Shown here piece after piece: positions 22,215-34,441 of a stretch of DNA of 64,000 nt. Under the pieces are notes generated by a model, which was not told the DNA's origin, did no database searches, and saw only the letters and a list, made by a program, of their open reading frames with translations. The DNA comes from Atherinomorus stipes. Its lineage: Eukaryota; Chordata; Actinopteri; Atheriniformes; Atherinidae. Each line of letters opens with the position of its first letter. The stretch's first letter is position 1. The DNA is taken from positions 47,501 through 111,500 of the forward strand of contig JALJCO010009052.1 of NCBI GenBank assembly GCA_023101725.1, in the 5' to 3' direction. The position numbers and the translations under genes were made by a program.

Positions 22215-24050
22215 TTTTGTGTCTCTTTGTGATCGTGTGTCATTGACTTGATAGACTATAATTCGTTTATTAAAGATATAGGCTTTGTTTTATTTTCAGA
22301 TTTCTACAAAGTTTTTGACTCAAAGGATTTAATTATAAAGGGATGCTCTGGAGAATTTTGGCTTTGGTGAAAGGTTCATAAAACTGATTAAATTAATGTA
22401 TAACGATATTAATAGTTCAGTCTCTCACAGAGAACAACCAGAAGAGTTGAAGTGCAACAGGGAATCTGACAGGATTGCTCCTGCTCTCCGTTATTATTTA
22501 TTTTTGCTGCAGAGTTATTGGCTGTTTTTCTTAGGATTAGCAAAGATATTGAGCCATTGAATGTATTTGGTTTTCCTCTGATAAGAACTCAGCTCGCTGA
22601 TGATACCATTGTTTTTCTGAAAGATGAAAAACAGATCTGCTTAGTTGTAAATAAGATAAAACGGTTTCCTAGATTATAGTTAAACTTTAAAAAAGTGAGT
22701 TAATGTCAATACATAATTATCAATCAAGCACCTTGCATGTGATTCCAGTGAAAGAAGAAGTGAAATATTTAGACGTGACCATAAGAAAGGATTATAAGGA
22801 AAGAGAAGATGTGAATATTCTGACTGTCATAAAGAAAAGTAAATGCAATCTTGATTCCTGGCTACAGGATACGTCCATTTTTGGACGATTTTGATGACCA
22901 AAGTGGGGGCACTCTCTCCATTTACATATCCAGCTTTTTCTTTACCATCTCTGATCACTTAATCAAATAAATTAATGAAACAAATTATAATTTTATCTGG
23001 AAAAACGAACATCAATATCTGAGGAAATTATACAGTTAAAACATTCAAGGAAGGAGCCTAAATGTAACTGACTATGATGCAATGAATGGGATGATAAAGC
23101 TTAAATGGCTGAAACAATTTATAAAAATGGAAATGGTTTCTGGTATAATGTCCCATTTAGAATATTTGAGAAGTGTGGGGGGGGGGGGCATAGATTTTTG
23201 TTAAGATGTGATTTTTGCATCCAATGATCTAAATTCCATCAGCAGCTCCGTCTTTACTGGAAACTGATGTGACATCATCATTTTACTCCTCACACTGGTC
23301 CTATCTGGAATAACAGGTGGATCTTGTCCAGAAGAAAATCCTTGTTTTGGGGTGACTGGGTGGAGAGAAGTGTTTGGTCGATTATTCGTCTAATGGATCT
23401 TGGGGGGGATTTTTGGGTTTACAATGACTTTGTAGAAAAATTGAATGTAAATTTTACCAAACAACAACAGTCAGTGGTGATAAAAGCCGTTCCACGAGGC
23501 ATGGTAACCATGGTGAGAGGAACGTTGCTTTAGGCAACAAAATGCCTCTTTTATCTTTCTTGTCTATAGATGGTATTAATTTTTCTGACAACAAATGTGT
23601 GACCAAGGTTACATGTGGTGTCCTTACATCCGATCTTTTTCCATTACAATTAAAAAGGATGAATTTATTAAAAGACCATCCTAAAGAGATAGTTCTTAAG
23701 ATCAGGGCCAGATTCCTCACTCTTCTCACAGCACCTAAATCTAGAGACACATTTTAAAACTTTGAATGATATTTAGCCTTGCAATGAATTTTTAAGATTT
23801 TGACAAAAATAATTGCACATTTTGTGATTTGGACATCGAGATGCAGGAACACTTTAAAAAAAAAAAAAGTACTTGTATCAGAGTTGGATGCATCCCATAA
23901 CTGGATATCTGAAATGGACCATCATTTTCCACAACTGGGATACGCAGACATCACATTTGGAGTTGTGATGCAAAACAAGAAATGGTGAATGACCTAAACC
24001 TTAATTATTACGGCAAAACATTTTATTCATAGATGTAGATTCATTTAAAA
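22215..24050 (+). pseudogene. Decayed L1-like LINE, ORF2 reverse transcriptase to C-terminus
   Basis: Conceptual translation in shifting frames follows a fish L1-type ORF2. In order: the catalytic block A (DFYKVFDS near 22298-22321; the family norm is D-F-x-K-A-F-D), a block near 22455-22500 corresponding to the R-Q-G-C-P region but disrupted, and the catalytic block near 22587-22620 (QLADDTIVFLKDE, with both aspartates retained). Then come thumb-like segments (open frame 22703-22894, IPVKEEVKYLDVTI and SKCNLDSWLQ), and C-terminal segments in open frames 23324-23533 and 23542-23757, ending near FGVVMQNKKW at 23957-23986. Many frameshifts and stops break it, and the endonuclease domain is missing. 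It is a 5'-truncated, dead copy. Its 3' end may continue at 26200-26475. Confidence 0.8.
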
Positions 24051-24802
24051 TAACCCCGTGTCTTGTTACCATAGTTAGTATTATATGTTTCTATCCTGTT
24101 AAGGAGCGTCGCTTTTGTATTTTAGCGTGGTCCCTTTAAGAACTGCAGTTCTCAGAAACAGGAAGTGGTCATACAGGAAGTTGTTGTGTTGATCAGGAAG
24201 TAACTTCAGAGCAAAAGGAAAAGTTTCTGTCATGTATAACAGATCCATCATCATCTACAAACATCTTCTGCCTTTTGATAGCATCGTATGTATTGATCAT
24301 TTAAAACTGCATCTACAATTTCAGATGCTTATTTTAGTTTAATTTGTTTTTTGTGAAAGTTCTGTTTGATTATGAGGTAACTTAGCTTAATTATGACTTA
24401 AAACCTCCATATACTGTTTTTAGACAGTTCTCAATTCATTCAAGTGTGTTTAAAATAAAAAGGGAGATAAACAGTTCATGATGTGGAAATAATCTAAAAT
24501 TTACGCTTAAAGTAAAAACTAATGTGCAGTTTGCTGTGATATGAAAAAGAAGGTGCTTTAGTTGTATATTTGCATAGTACATGTTTACTCAGACCATTTC
24601 CTGCATAAAGTTAATTATGTTTTGTATTTTCTTTTAGTTTCACATTTCTTACAATGTCAATAAACCTGTGGACAAGCAGCAGAGTGTCTTCAGTCTGGAT
24701 GTCGGGAAGTCGTTTAGCTGACTGTCAAGATACAAGACACAGAGGACGGCACACCCAGTGTGTTTGGTTTGGGTTTGGGTTTTAAGAATGAGCCAAGAAT
24801 TA
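24051..24802. other. Unassigned segment, possibly a solo LTR
   Basis: This segment begins within or just after the LINE. It contains GCGTGGTCCCTTTAAGAACT (about 24124) and AATAAACCTGTGG (about 24659), which could be a promoter-proximal motif and a polyadenylation signal of an LTR running from about TGTTACC (24064) to about GGCACA. I could not find a clear target duplication or a second LTR, so this remains a guess. Confidence 0.2.
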
Positions 24803-24838
24803 TATGTGTATATATATGTGTGTATGTCTGTATGTATG

Positions 24839-24883
<45 letters not shown>

Positions 24884-24885
24884 TT
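24803..24885. repeat. TATG/TA microsatellite
   Basis: TATATGTGTATATATATGTG, then GTATGTATGTATG, followed by about 30 bp of pure TA to 24885. It abuts the left end of the element at 24886, whose right end abuts another TA/TG tract. Confidence 0.9.
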
Positions 24886-26119
24886 TAGGGGTGTCCCAAA
24901 TAGTGACGTTGCGATTGTTTAGGACTGAGCTTGACTGTGAGTCTCTAAGTGAATAGTGCAACATGTGGTTACCAAGCAAAGATAGACATTTGAGTAGGAG
25001 GAGGTTGAACGTTTGATTTTTCAGAGTATTAATTTGTTCTTTTAATAATTCATGTATGGTCTGTTAGCAGCCGAATAATTCTGTTACTATAAGTGTGGCA
25101 TAAAGCAAGCTGCGCGGGCAGGGGGTTTAAACCGCAGTCTGCCGGTGAGTCGCGCGCTGACCATTCAGCCAGAGATGTCTCCATAAGTAGCCAGAGACAT
25201 GATGAAGGACACTCCCTGTCACATCATAATGTAGTTTCTTCCACTGATTTATAGCATCAGTCTGTGAAGGTGGAAACAGTCTGACAGACATGAACATCGC
25301 GTTCCTGTGCGTAATGCGTAAAGCTCCAGATGGATGCGCTGGTGCTGCTGGAGGATTATTCAGATTGTATCAGGAAAGAACGCGTTTAAGAACCATAATG
25401 TCCTGAATCATGAAGCCTGGGCGATATCAGACTCCCTGGCAGCGCTTTTATCTTTGTCCTGAACTGGACCGCCGTCTCGTGCGTAGCTGTTGAGCGCACA
25501 TGTGGAGCCGTTCCCGTGAACGGGAGAGACCAGGAGAAGATGCTGAACCATCCAGCAAGTTGTGGAATAATCATGACTGTGATGTTCTGATCATCCCCCC
25601 ACCTCCACCTCCATCCAGAGGAGATTCTCCCGTCGACTTTGTTAACGAAGCGAGGAGCGCACCTCCAGCTCATCGCCATTTTACTGCACACTTTCTACTT
25701 TTACTTTCCGTTTACTTGGATATAACTTTGTATTTCGTTTGAGCCTATTTTTGTTATTGTGTAATTTAGGTGAAGGTTATTCTTTTGGAATTCCGCTTAA
25801 TATGTTTGACATTTGGACCGTGCGCCGCGCAAAACGGCTGTTCGCCGTTTTAATTCTCTTTCCGACTTTAAATTGTTAAGCAAAAAAAGGAAAGAAAAAT
25901 ATTAAGTTTATGCCTGCAGTGTTAACTGAAAGATAAAAATCTAATTAATGAACTGTTTTACACCAACATACCTTCACATTTTCTTTTTGTTAAATATTTT
26001 AATGGTTTTAAACAAGCAGACATGTTTTATAGCCTAAACAAAACATGATTCGACTATTCGTCGACGAATGACATGATCTGACGAATCAGGTTCGACTATG
26101 AAAATTCTTAGTCGGGGAC

Positions 26120-26125
<6 letters not shown>
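24886..26125. mobile_element. DNA transposon remnant inserted in a TA microsatellite
   Basis: The left end TAGGGGTGTCCC (24886) and right end GGGGACACCCTA (ending 26125) are inverted termini, similar to TAGGGTGT-type hAT elements. Both ends lie directly against TA microsatellite, so a target duplication cannot be resolved. Near the right end are CGACTATTCGTCGACGAATG and a partial repeat of it, and at 25110-25180 a G/C-rich segment. An 80-codon frame at 25500-25742 shows no transposase motif I can identify. Length (1.24 kb) suggests a non-autonomous deletion derivative. Confidence 0.65.
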
Positions 26126-26194
<69 letters not shown>

Positions 26195-26198
26195 ATGT
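26122..26198. repeat. (TA)n(TG)n microsatellite
   Basis: Alternating TA from about 26123 to 26171, then TG to about 26194. It is the right-hand partner of the TA tract at 24841-24885 and probably one microsatellite split by the intervening element. Confidence 0.93.
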
Positions 26199-26475
26199 AA
26201 TTACACGGATACATAAACCTAGAAGTGTATCCAAACCACACGAGTGCAATATTTTAGAAAATTTAAATGTACTTATCTGATTAGACCTCTGATTTTATTT
26301 TATTTTATCTATTTGTTATTTTTTGTCCCCTTTTCATTAATTGTAATATTTAATTATATGTATCATTATGAATGATGTCATACTTGCATACGTATGTTCA
26401 GTCTGGACAAAGAGTTTATCAGTGTTTTTCTTGGAATGTATTGCCAGAATTTGTTAAATAAAGTTGTTTGAATCT
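26199..26475 (+). mobile_element. L1-like LINE 3' end with polyadenylation signal
   Basis: A short reading frame ends ILENLNVLI (to 26280), which resembles the C-terminus of fish L1 ORF2. It is followed by about 190 bp of T-rich 3' untranslated-like sequence containing TGTTATTTTTTGTCCCC and GCCAGAATTTGTTAAATAAA with the AATAAA signal at about 26456-26461. I recall a very similar 3' end for fish L1 elements. It lies in the same orientation as 22215-24050 and lacks the intervening part of ORF2. The simplest reading is one LINE split by the 24.06-26.2 kb insertions with some loss. Confidence 0.55.
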
Positions 26476-27199
26476 CCTCTAAGTCTCAAGTATGACTAAA
26501 TATTGTCTCACCTTATTTTTCCTAGTCAATTTTAGGAGAAACACACGAGAAAAACAGTTGAGAAAAATAGAAACTAAAATGAGGCTGAGATGAGAAACGC
26601 AACTATGTCTCATGAGCTGTAGAAGAGCAGCTTTGAGCAGTAAAACTTTCCTCTGGGCCCACACCACCACCCCCACTCCTCACCCCCCAATGCCAGAGTT
26701 AAATTGGCCCATTCACTCCCCATTGTTTCATCATGTAGTTTTCTTGTGTATATTTACATAGAATGTTTGGTTTTATTATCATAAATACTCTGTTACATGT
26801 CAGCGTTGTTTATTGCTGAACTACTAATATGAGAAAGCGTTTGTGTCGCACGTCATGTGACTATGACCCGGAAGCTGTTAGTTACGCACCAAAACAGCAG
26901 AAACAGCGGTGGAGACGTGGGAGGAGTTTAATGTTCATCTGTTAATGATTCTGCTGCTGCGCTGTGATTGGTCCGGTTCCTGTTCATAATTCTACTGCTG
27001 CACTCTGATTGGTCCGGTCAGTTTTTGGTCAGGCTGGTGGACCAGGCGAGGTCATTCCCTGATGACGGTTATGATCTGGTCGTGTGTTTGAGGCCGTGGT
27101 TATACCGGCTCTGTAGTTATGTGATATTGTGATATTTGAGGTTGGACATTTACCAGATTGCTGTCCTTTATGTTGCACGTTTCTTAGACACTCTAAACC
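26476..27199. other. Unassigned DNA
   Basis: GATTGGTCCGGTTCCTGTTC (about 26966) and CTGATTGGTCCGGTC (about 27005) form a short local duplication with inverted-CCAAT (ATTGG) words. No gene recognised. Confidence 0.35.
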
Positions 27200-27654
27200 T
27201 ATGGAATTATATCTGTGCCTTATTTTTGAGCAAACAAAGCTGTATTTTGAGCGCAGAAAGATGATTTTTGCAGGAACACGAGTTAAACTTTGAGCAGAAC
27301 ATATTTTCACGCAAAGGATAATTTAAATTGACCAAACAAAAACAAATCCCATGCACACAAAATTGATTTCTGTGTGCTCCTGTGCAGACCCACGGCGATA
27401 AAAAACAGAAAACTGGCTCTCAGTTTCATTAATCTGCTCCATCAGTTTCCTCCTCTCCACGGCACACATGCTCACAGTACATCATCTGCGCTCAGTTCTC
27501 TCAATGCGCTCGCTCAACTTAATGCAGTTACACTTGTGCCACAATTCCAACCAATCACAAGCCTTGGATAAAGTCACCTGATTGGCTGCTTCATAGGCTC
27601 CCGGTCTAACCGGCAACACTGTAAAAAGTAAGATCCAGTGCAAATAGATGGTGA
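27200..27654 (+). repeat. Inverted terminal repeat, left
   Basis: Contains AATTGACCAAACAAAAACAA, ACGGCGATAAAAAACAGAAA and CCAATCACAAGCCTTGGATA. Each is present as its reverse complement in 29282-29740. Differences include TTCCTCCTCTCC against the partner's TTTCCTCCTCTCC context, and CTCACAGTAC against CTCGCAGTAC. Confidence 0.93.
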
Positions 27655-29281
27655 ATCTTGAAGAGACTGGGTCTCTTAATCTGTCAATGCTTAATACAGG
27701 TTTCAATCGCTTGGAAATTTTTATAAAAATACTCATTTTATCACAGAGGATAATTCCAAGATATTAACCACAAAGGAAACACTAACAGAAGGTTGACAAC
27801 GTATCTTTTATTATACACCGAGCCAGAGACGAGACAGCTCCAGACAGCGTTTCCCTCAGCTGCAGTACCATCCACAGCCAGCAGATGGAGCACATACTGA
27901 CTGTCTCAAATGTCTTCATGACAATCTCTTGGCAGCTGTGTCAAAATGTCGAGTGTCTCATGAGGCCTAAAAAAAACATGAGGATATGATAACGTTTCTT
28001 TTTTCAATTTAAAAGATTTTTTAATTTGTTTATTATGTGATCATTTATAATACATTCAAATAGGTTTATATAAGCATCTATAGTATGTTAGTTGATCTGT
28101 AATTTTCTTTTTTTTTAAATGATATATCCTGCAAGTGATGAGGAGGTAACATCCGTTAATTATTTTTTCACATCACATAATTTATGCCAGGTGTTTATCA
28201 TAGTTTGCATAAATTTTAAAAAAGGCAAGCTGTATACATGTAACAAAACAGAAAATCGAGTTTTCAAAGAACTTCTCTGGAGTGGGTCAGTCTTGACAGT
28301 TTGGAGAGGGACGTTGCAGCTGAAGCACTTAATATCACTGTGACATATCAGGTAAACCAACAGCTGTCTGCAGCAGCTAATGCTGCTTATAACAGAGTGC
28401 TACATAAAATATACCAACAGGAGGGATGTGAACAAAGCTAACAAAAGGAAAGAAAGGACAAAATAAAAAATTATGCTTTTAACTCGTTGACTATTTGCAG
28501 TGTGTGTAAACCTTACAGTAGTGATCATCATAGTATCTTAACTGTAGTATCCACATGATTTACTTCAGCACAATAGCTATAATTGATTAAAAAAAAAAAA
28601 AAAGCTTTTAATGATAGATGCACTGGAAGACTTGATTTTGTGCACTGCGACATATTTATTGTTTCTCCATCATATAAAAAGTGGGATCAGGTCAAAGTTC
28701 GCCAAGTCCAGAGAATGTGTGGTAGAAGTGTTCAGTGTCTGGTATTACATGAAGAAAGAAACAGATGAGAGATGAAGAAAAGAAGAAACAAGAGAAATCA
28801 GTACAGTTCACAAGCATCACTACTACTATGAACAAATATAATTGTAACTCATTTTTTCTCATTTTACATGAACTGAAACAATGCTATCTTGGTCAGCTAC
28901 GTTCATGACTTCATTGAATTACACAGTAGGAGCAGTGAGAAAAGACCCGTAGCTGACGGCATGCTCGGAGACAGAGGAAAATAGTAATTTGACGATCACA
29001 AAAACAAATGGCAAAAAATACACCAAGGGTTATGAACTTATACTTACATGTGGTCGTGATCGTGTCTTGATGTTCTGGTTCTGGTTAGACGTCCTGGGAA
29101 AGATAAGCTAGAAGTTAAAAAAAAGAGAAAAATCGAAGAGAGATGGCCGTTTTCCCTAAATGTTAGACAAAATTCATCCTTCATGCGAAAGACAGATAAA
29201 TGTATAATTCATGTAATAATATAAAAATATAAAACTAACCGAAAACGTGGAGTTAGACGCCGTACTCCTCTTTACCTGATG

Positions 29282-29740
29282 TCACCATCTATTGGCACTG
29301 GATCTTACTTTTTACAGTGTTGCCGGTTAGACCGGGAGCCCATGAAGCAGCCAATCAGGTGACTTTATCCAAGGCTTGTGATTGGTTGGAATTGTGGCAC
29401 AAGTGTAACACTGCATTAAGTTGAGCGAGCGCATTGAGAGAACTGAGCGCAGATGATGTACTGCGAGCATGTGTGCCGTGGAGAGGAGGAAACATTGATG
29501 GAGCAGATTAATGAAACTGAGAGCCAGTTTTCTGTTTTTTATCGCCGTGGGTCTGCACAGGAGCACACAGAAATCAATTTTGTGTGCATGGGATTTGTTT
29601 TTGTTTGGTCAATTTAAATTATCCTTTGCGTGAAAATATTTTCTGCTCAAAGTTTAACTCGTGTTCCTGCAAAAATCATCTTTCTGCGCTCAAAATACAG
29701 CTTTGTTTGCTCAAAAATAAGGCACAGATATAATTCCATA
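29282..29740 (-). repeat. Inverted terminal repeat, right
   Basis: Reverse complement of 27200-27654 with scattered single-base differences and one or two small indels. Confidence 0.93.
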
Positions 29741-31778
29741 TAAACCCGGATAAGGTGAATTTACTTTAAAAAATTTGAGGAAACTGGTCGCCCTAAGAAT
29801 TTTAAGTAATGCATGATAACATGAGAGTATTTCACTTCAACTTTTAAGTTCAGTGCAGTAGGAAATTTAAGTTTCATTAATGGGAGAGACTAAGCAGAAT
29901 GAACTAGAGTGGTTCCAGTTTATAGAACATTTTTTAACGTGATAAATGTCACAAAGTTGGAGGTTTATGAAACAGAGGAGGAAACTGTAGCTGATGAGAT
30001 GCTCCACACAAACCATTTTTCTCTAGTTTGTGCCACCATCTCAAATTGAAGTGAATCTCACTTAAGGTAATCAATGAACTCAAAGAGTCTTGCAAAAGAG
30101 CAAGAACTTGTCATGGTCCGGTTTTAGCTGAAATCCCTGTCGGACCACAGACGTTTCTGTCCTGGTGCAGCAGCTGCTGGATAGTACGTAGTATTTACGA
30201 GGGCAGTCACATGACACTGGTGTCTGGGACACGAAAAGCTTCACCATTAACTTAAAGTTGTACTTCCATGGTCATTTCATTAATATTTCTGTGTTCTCCA
30301 TTATTATTGAATGTATTCTGCATCGTTTCTGTTTAAAAAAAACCTTCTGGTATCTTTGTATCCAGCTGTATTTGTGTACTAGAAGAGAGGCTTGTGGTCC
30401 AACGGCAGCTTTTCCGGGTCCTTCTCATGAATTTCCGTCTGATTGGCTGCCTCCCATCAGTGTATGAAGGAAGCTCCGCCCTCCGCTCTTATTTTGTTAC
30501 AGACAGGAAATAGAGCCGACAAACAAGTTTGTTCCACCATGCTAGTAAACAGTTAGCTAATTAGCTTCTCAACTCCGAAGCTACAGTCGTGCCGTCTTTA
30601 CTTCTAGTGTGTAGTGGAGGGTTACCTGCCTTCCAATGGACAGATAGAAACCCCACGTGGGATACGCTATTTGCAATGTGACGTAGAAGTGCGAGGCTGT
30701 TCCCGATTCGCTCTTTTCTTCGTATTGTTTCTCTGATGAGGAAGCACAGCCGACTGGGGGGAACGCAACGCTAGCAAGTCAGCATGTGTAAGTAAACAAG
30801 GGGAAACCCTCCGTATTTCAGAAGGAGCAAGTTAAACGGGTTTTCAGTGGAAGGAAGCCTTTAACATTGCGCAGCTTTACGTGTCAGAGGCACGTCTTCT
30901 GAAGCAGTTACGTGTCACTGTCACATAAATGACTGTTTGTGCTCATGTCACATATTTTATGAGATTAGGTTGGCTCGTTCTTATAACGCAGCAAATGTAA
31001 TAAACGGCACGTGTGAGCGTGTGAAGTCGTTCAAAAGCGTGACACCTGAACTGGCTGATGATCCAGCACAAACCAGTTCCAGTCCAGCTGTTCAGGAGCA
31101 GCTCTCATGTTTCCCACCGCTTTCATCGTACGTGTACATCAATGAGCCGACCACAACTCCGCATCTCGCTGACGTCACATCACGGAGGCTCGGTTTGCTA
31201 ATCAGACTGGGCGATAATTCCATAACCATATATGTCATAAAAGAAAGCCTCGATAGGAGGTTCCATAGAAAAAACAAGTCTCCCTTCGTTTTTCATTCCA
31301 GCCTATCATGTAGCTTAAAACTACCGTCATCACTCCCTCCTAACCAATCACAAACACAGACCCAGGCAGGCTCCGTCTCCAAGCCCCGCCCCCTCTCACA
31401 CCACGACACCAGCGCGTGAAGAAGCACGCCACCGCATGGACAGAGGAGGAAATCTCCCCTAAAAAACATGATTGTCCTTCACTGACTGGCCGCTGCCGCT
31501 TCATCATCACCACCTTCATCATCACCACCTTCATCATCATCATCATCATCATCAGTCACATTTTACTGACTGTAAATGAGGCCATGGAGAGCTCTGATCT
31601 CTCAGCTGTTTGTGTGGCAGAAAATAAGACAAAGACACCTCAGGAGAGGACGGGTAAGGGTCAGGACATGTCCGTACCACATCAGCAGACAGATGTCTGG
31701 GCGGATGTTGGACTTCAGATGCTTGTGTTGCTCCTGGCTCTGTTTTGTTGCAGTTTCGGTAAAGTACAGATGCTTTTA
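29741..31778. other. Unassigned DNA with a (CAT)n tract
   Basis: About 2 kb. A CATCAT-rich tract lies at 31498-31555. The open frame 30937-31419 (160 codons) has no recognisable domain, and part of it (ACTGGGCGATAATTCCATAA, about 31206) resembles dispersed-repeat text. I do not annotate a gene. Confidence 0.4.
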
Positions 31779-32121
31779 CACTGCAAAAACTCAGATCTTA
31801 GCAAGTTTATTTTTCTCATTTCTAGACAAAATATCTCATCACACTCAAAATAAGACAGAATTGCTTAAATAGAAACATTTCGGTAACATATAAGATCTTG
31901 TTTTAAAACAATGCATTCATTTTATTTCAAGACATCAGGAAAATTTTGCTTGTCCCATTGGCAGATTTATTTGCTTATTACAAGCAAAAAAATCGTGAAA
32001 TAAGATCTTATATCTGACTGAAATGTTTCTCTTTCAACACTTTTGTGGTATTTAGAGTGTGATGAGATGTTTTGTCTAGAAATGAAAAAATCTGCTTGCT
32101 AAGAATCGAGTTTTTGCAGTG
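31779..32121. mobile_element. Palindromic MITE (CACTGCAAAAACTC ends)
   Basis: CACTGCAAAAACTCAGATCT (31779) and the complement of the right end CACTGCAAAAACTCGATTCT (ending 32121) are inverted. Similarity continues inward through TTCTAGACAAAATATCTCAT and the complementary ATGAGATGTTTTGTCTAGAA, giving arms of about 80 bp. It matches my memory of a common fish non-autonomous DNA element. No coding capacity; target duplication not resolved. Confidence 0.8.
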
Positions 32122-32996
32122 TGTGTGTGAGATGAAACACCCCAGCTATGGTGAGAAAGGTGGGCTTCTCGTGTCATGTCGATTTTTTTCTAACAGGTTA
32201 TCAACGGTCCCCCAATCAAGACAAGACACGTTAGACTCAGAATACCCAAGTAACGGTCCGGAAGTGTCAGATCTGAGACGTGGAGCAGGATGCAAAGGTC
32301 ACTTTCATTCCAAATGTTACACTTTTATTTGTGATAATAAGAGTCAGTGAGTGTTTCGTCCCACCCGGGCCCGAAGCGCCAGCCATCACACAGATGTTTG
32401 AAGACTTGTTTACTCTCTGACAAAATTACACCGAAAACACATTAAGACTTCAAAGCTGCAATTTTGTGTTTTCAAAGGCTGTTTGCTGACAATCAGGACT
32501 AAAGCATGCTGGTGCTAATGTCCTGAAAGCAAACAACAGCCCTGAAAACAGGTGCTGTCCATGAAAAGCTACGTCGACAATGCTGAGCATAATTATTCAG
32601 CCGCGTCGGGATTGGCTGGCCAACATTTTCCCGCTGCCTGAGGTAAACATGGACCACACACAAAACAAAACAAGCAAACAAGCATGATGGGGGTCCTGAA
32701 CTAAAATGTTGTTGATTCAATCACTGCAATCAGGTGTTTCTGTAACGTCCAATCAGACGTCTGCACCTGCTGGAAGGTATGTTGGTCCACTGCTCATGGG
32801 AAAGATGCTCTGATGTGTCTGGGACAGTTTTTTTTCTTTAACTATCAAAAAGCAATATTTTAGTCACTAAATCATGATTTAGTACATTTTAATTTATGGT
32901 TCCTTCTTTAGTTTCTTGTTATGTGAATAACTACTCTGAATTTAGCATTTTCTTAAAGGACAGCTTACTGCGGTGATCATGCGTTCAATCTTAATG
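32122..32996. other. Unassigned DNA
   Basis: No gene or repeat recognised. Confidence 0.35.
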
Positions 32997-33000
32997 TTAA

Positions 33001-33664
33001 AGGTTGAATATGGAACATTTTTATTAAAAGCTATATTTTTTCAAAAATAATACCTCCACAGGTCGTTTGGGGGTGTACAGAATGAAAGTACAACATTTCC
33101 CAGAAAAATTATATTTAGCCTAAAAAATAATTATAAAATAATTTTTTACGGGTTCGATAATGGCATTTTATTTACGTCTATATGCCAATACACACCGCCA
33201 TTGCGGGTTGCCATATACGATCTCTGTGTGGAAACAATATTTCGGTCATAGTCAGGCTTGTACAGGGGAAAACCGTAGAGATGACCAGTGAAGCAGCTGC
33301 TTCAGAGCCCTGGAGATATTGTTATCTGTTTCTGAGGAGGAGTGACCTGAGAAGAGCAAAACCTGGAGCAAATTTAGGTGAAGACTTCACTAAGTGGACC
33401 CACATAAACGTTTTCCACGGAGTAAAACACTGAAATGGCGACTTTCCTGCTGGATCGGTAAGCTAGCTTGTTTGCTAACATGGCTAACGTTAGCTGTCAG
33501 TTATAAACTCCTCTGCGTTACTTGTTAAACATGCTGCAGGCTGTTGGTCACTTGCGTATCGGCAGATTCTGGCATCCTAGCGGCTGGAGTTGTTTTTATG
33601 CCGTTGCAACTACAACCTAGACACACGTGATGTCGCTGTTCTGTCCGTATTCCATATTCAACCT
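33001..33664. mobile_element. TTAA-flanked non-autonomous element
   Basis: AGGTTGAATATGGAA at the left end (33001-33015) is perfectly inverted at the right (ending 33664). TTAA lies at both borders (32997-33000 and 33665-33668), the target duplication of piggyBac and Kolobok type transposons. The 664-bp interior has no transposase. An 83-codon frame at 33182-33433 has no known domain. Confidence 0.8.
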
Positions 33665-33767
33665 TTAAAGGCGTTTTAAAAGATGTTCAGGATTCCCACC
33701 CTTTTTTTCTTTTTTTAAGTTATTTTCCAGGACTTTTCCAGGACAGGAAACCACAATGCATTGTGGG

Positions 33768-34437
33768 TGCCTGCTAACACGACTGTGCAGTCTGCCGGCT
33801 ACAAACAAACGTGTGTCGTTTTATTATAAAGTTCGGTCCTTCACCGCGGCGAATCGGTCGTTTTTATCCACTTCTTCCTTAGCATCACTTCAGTCTGGAA
33901 TGAAAACTTGGCATTGGCGTTTATCTGATTTACAAAGTTTAACAGAGTAGTAGCTGGCGGACTACTGTTAGCAGGTTAGCATTAGCCAGCTCGATGACGT
34001 TCCTAACTTTGTGCGGCTGAAAACACACAAGCATCTGAAAGCGTCTCCTTTCTTGGCAGTCCCCAGTTGTTCCACTGGAAACAGGGGGGTACAGACCCGA
34101 TTTTCAGATGTATGTGTGTTTTAGGACGCACAAAGTTAAGCACGTCGGTAAACGCTAGCTGGCTAATGCTAGCATGCCGGTGTTGTGCCCCACCGGCTAC
34201 AAACAAACATGCTACGTTGTTTTATTATAAAGTTCGGCCCTTCACTCTGGAGAATCGCTTTGATCCACTTCTTCCTTAGTATCACTTCAGTCTGGAATCC
34301 GTGAAAATTTCAGTAGGGTTGGCGTTTAGTCACGTTATTTACGAAGTAAAGCAGGGACATTGAACTGGGCCGGAAGTGGGCCGTCTAAGCGTTTAAAACC
34401 GGAAGTTCGGAACACGGAAGCGTGATAATCCCCCATT
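33768..34437. mobile_element. Rearranged copy of the TAGGGGATTATCACG MITE
   Basis: 33768-33955 corresponds to the inner left arm of the 44161 element in opposite orientation (GCCTGCTAACACGACTGTGC, ACAAACAAACGTGTGTCG). 33965-34437 runs in the same orientation as 44425-44810 (GTTAGCATTAGCCAGCTCGA, CAGTCCCCAGTTGTTCCACT, GCGTGATAATCCCCCATTA). The true left terminus is missing, so two pieces have been joined or the copy is truncated. Confidence 0.75.
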
Positions 34438-34441
34438 ACAG

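Larger units (their letters stand above)
27200..29740. mobile_element. 2.54-kb DNA element with about 455-bp inverted ends
   Basis: The left arm 27200-27654 and right arm 29282-29740 are reverse complements with very few mismatches. The outer ends are TATGGAATTATATCTGTGCC (27200) and its complement ending at 29740, and the inner ends share AATAGATGGTGA. The likely target duplication is TA at both outer ends, so a TA-targeting superfamily is possible. The 1.63-kb centre contains no transposase frame that I can recognise; open frames at 28119-28343 and 28583-28768 have no known domain. The low divergence between arms suggests recent insertion or arm gene conversion. Confidence 0.88.

Noticed and set aside
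24064..24760. Solo LTR hypothesis
   Set aside because: TG...CA-like limits and an AATAAA signal are present, but there is no target duplication, no second LTR and no primer-binding site. Kept only as a low-confidence note.
25500..25742. An 80-codon frame inside the 24886-26125 element as a possible transposase exon
   Set aside because: It is proline-rich and low complexity and shows no hAT catalytic or BED-finger motif.
30937..31419. A 160-codon frame
   Set aside because: No recognisable domain, low-complexity C-terminus, and part of it resembles dispersed-repeat sequence. Without a protein search I cannot support it.
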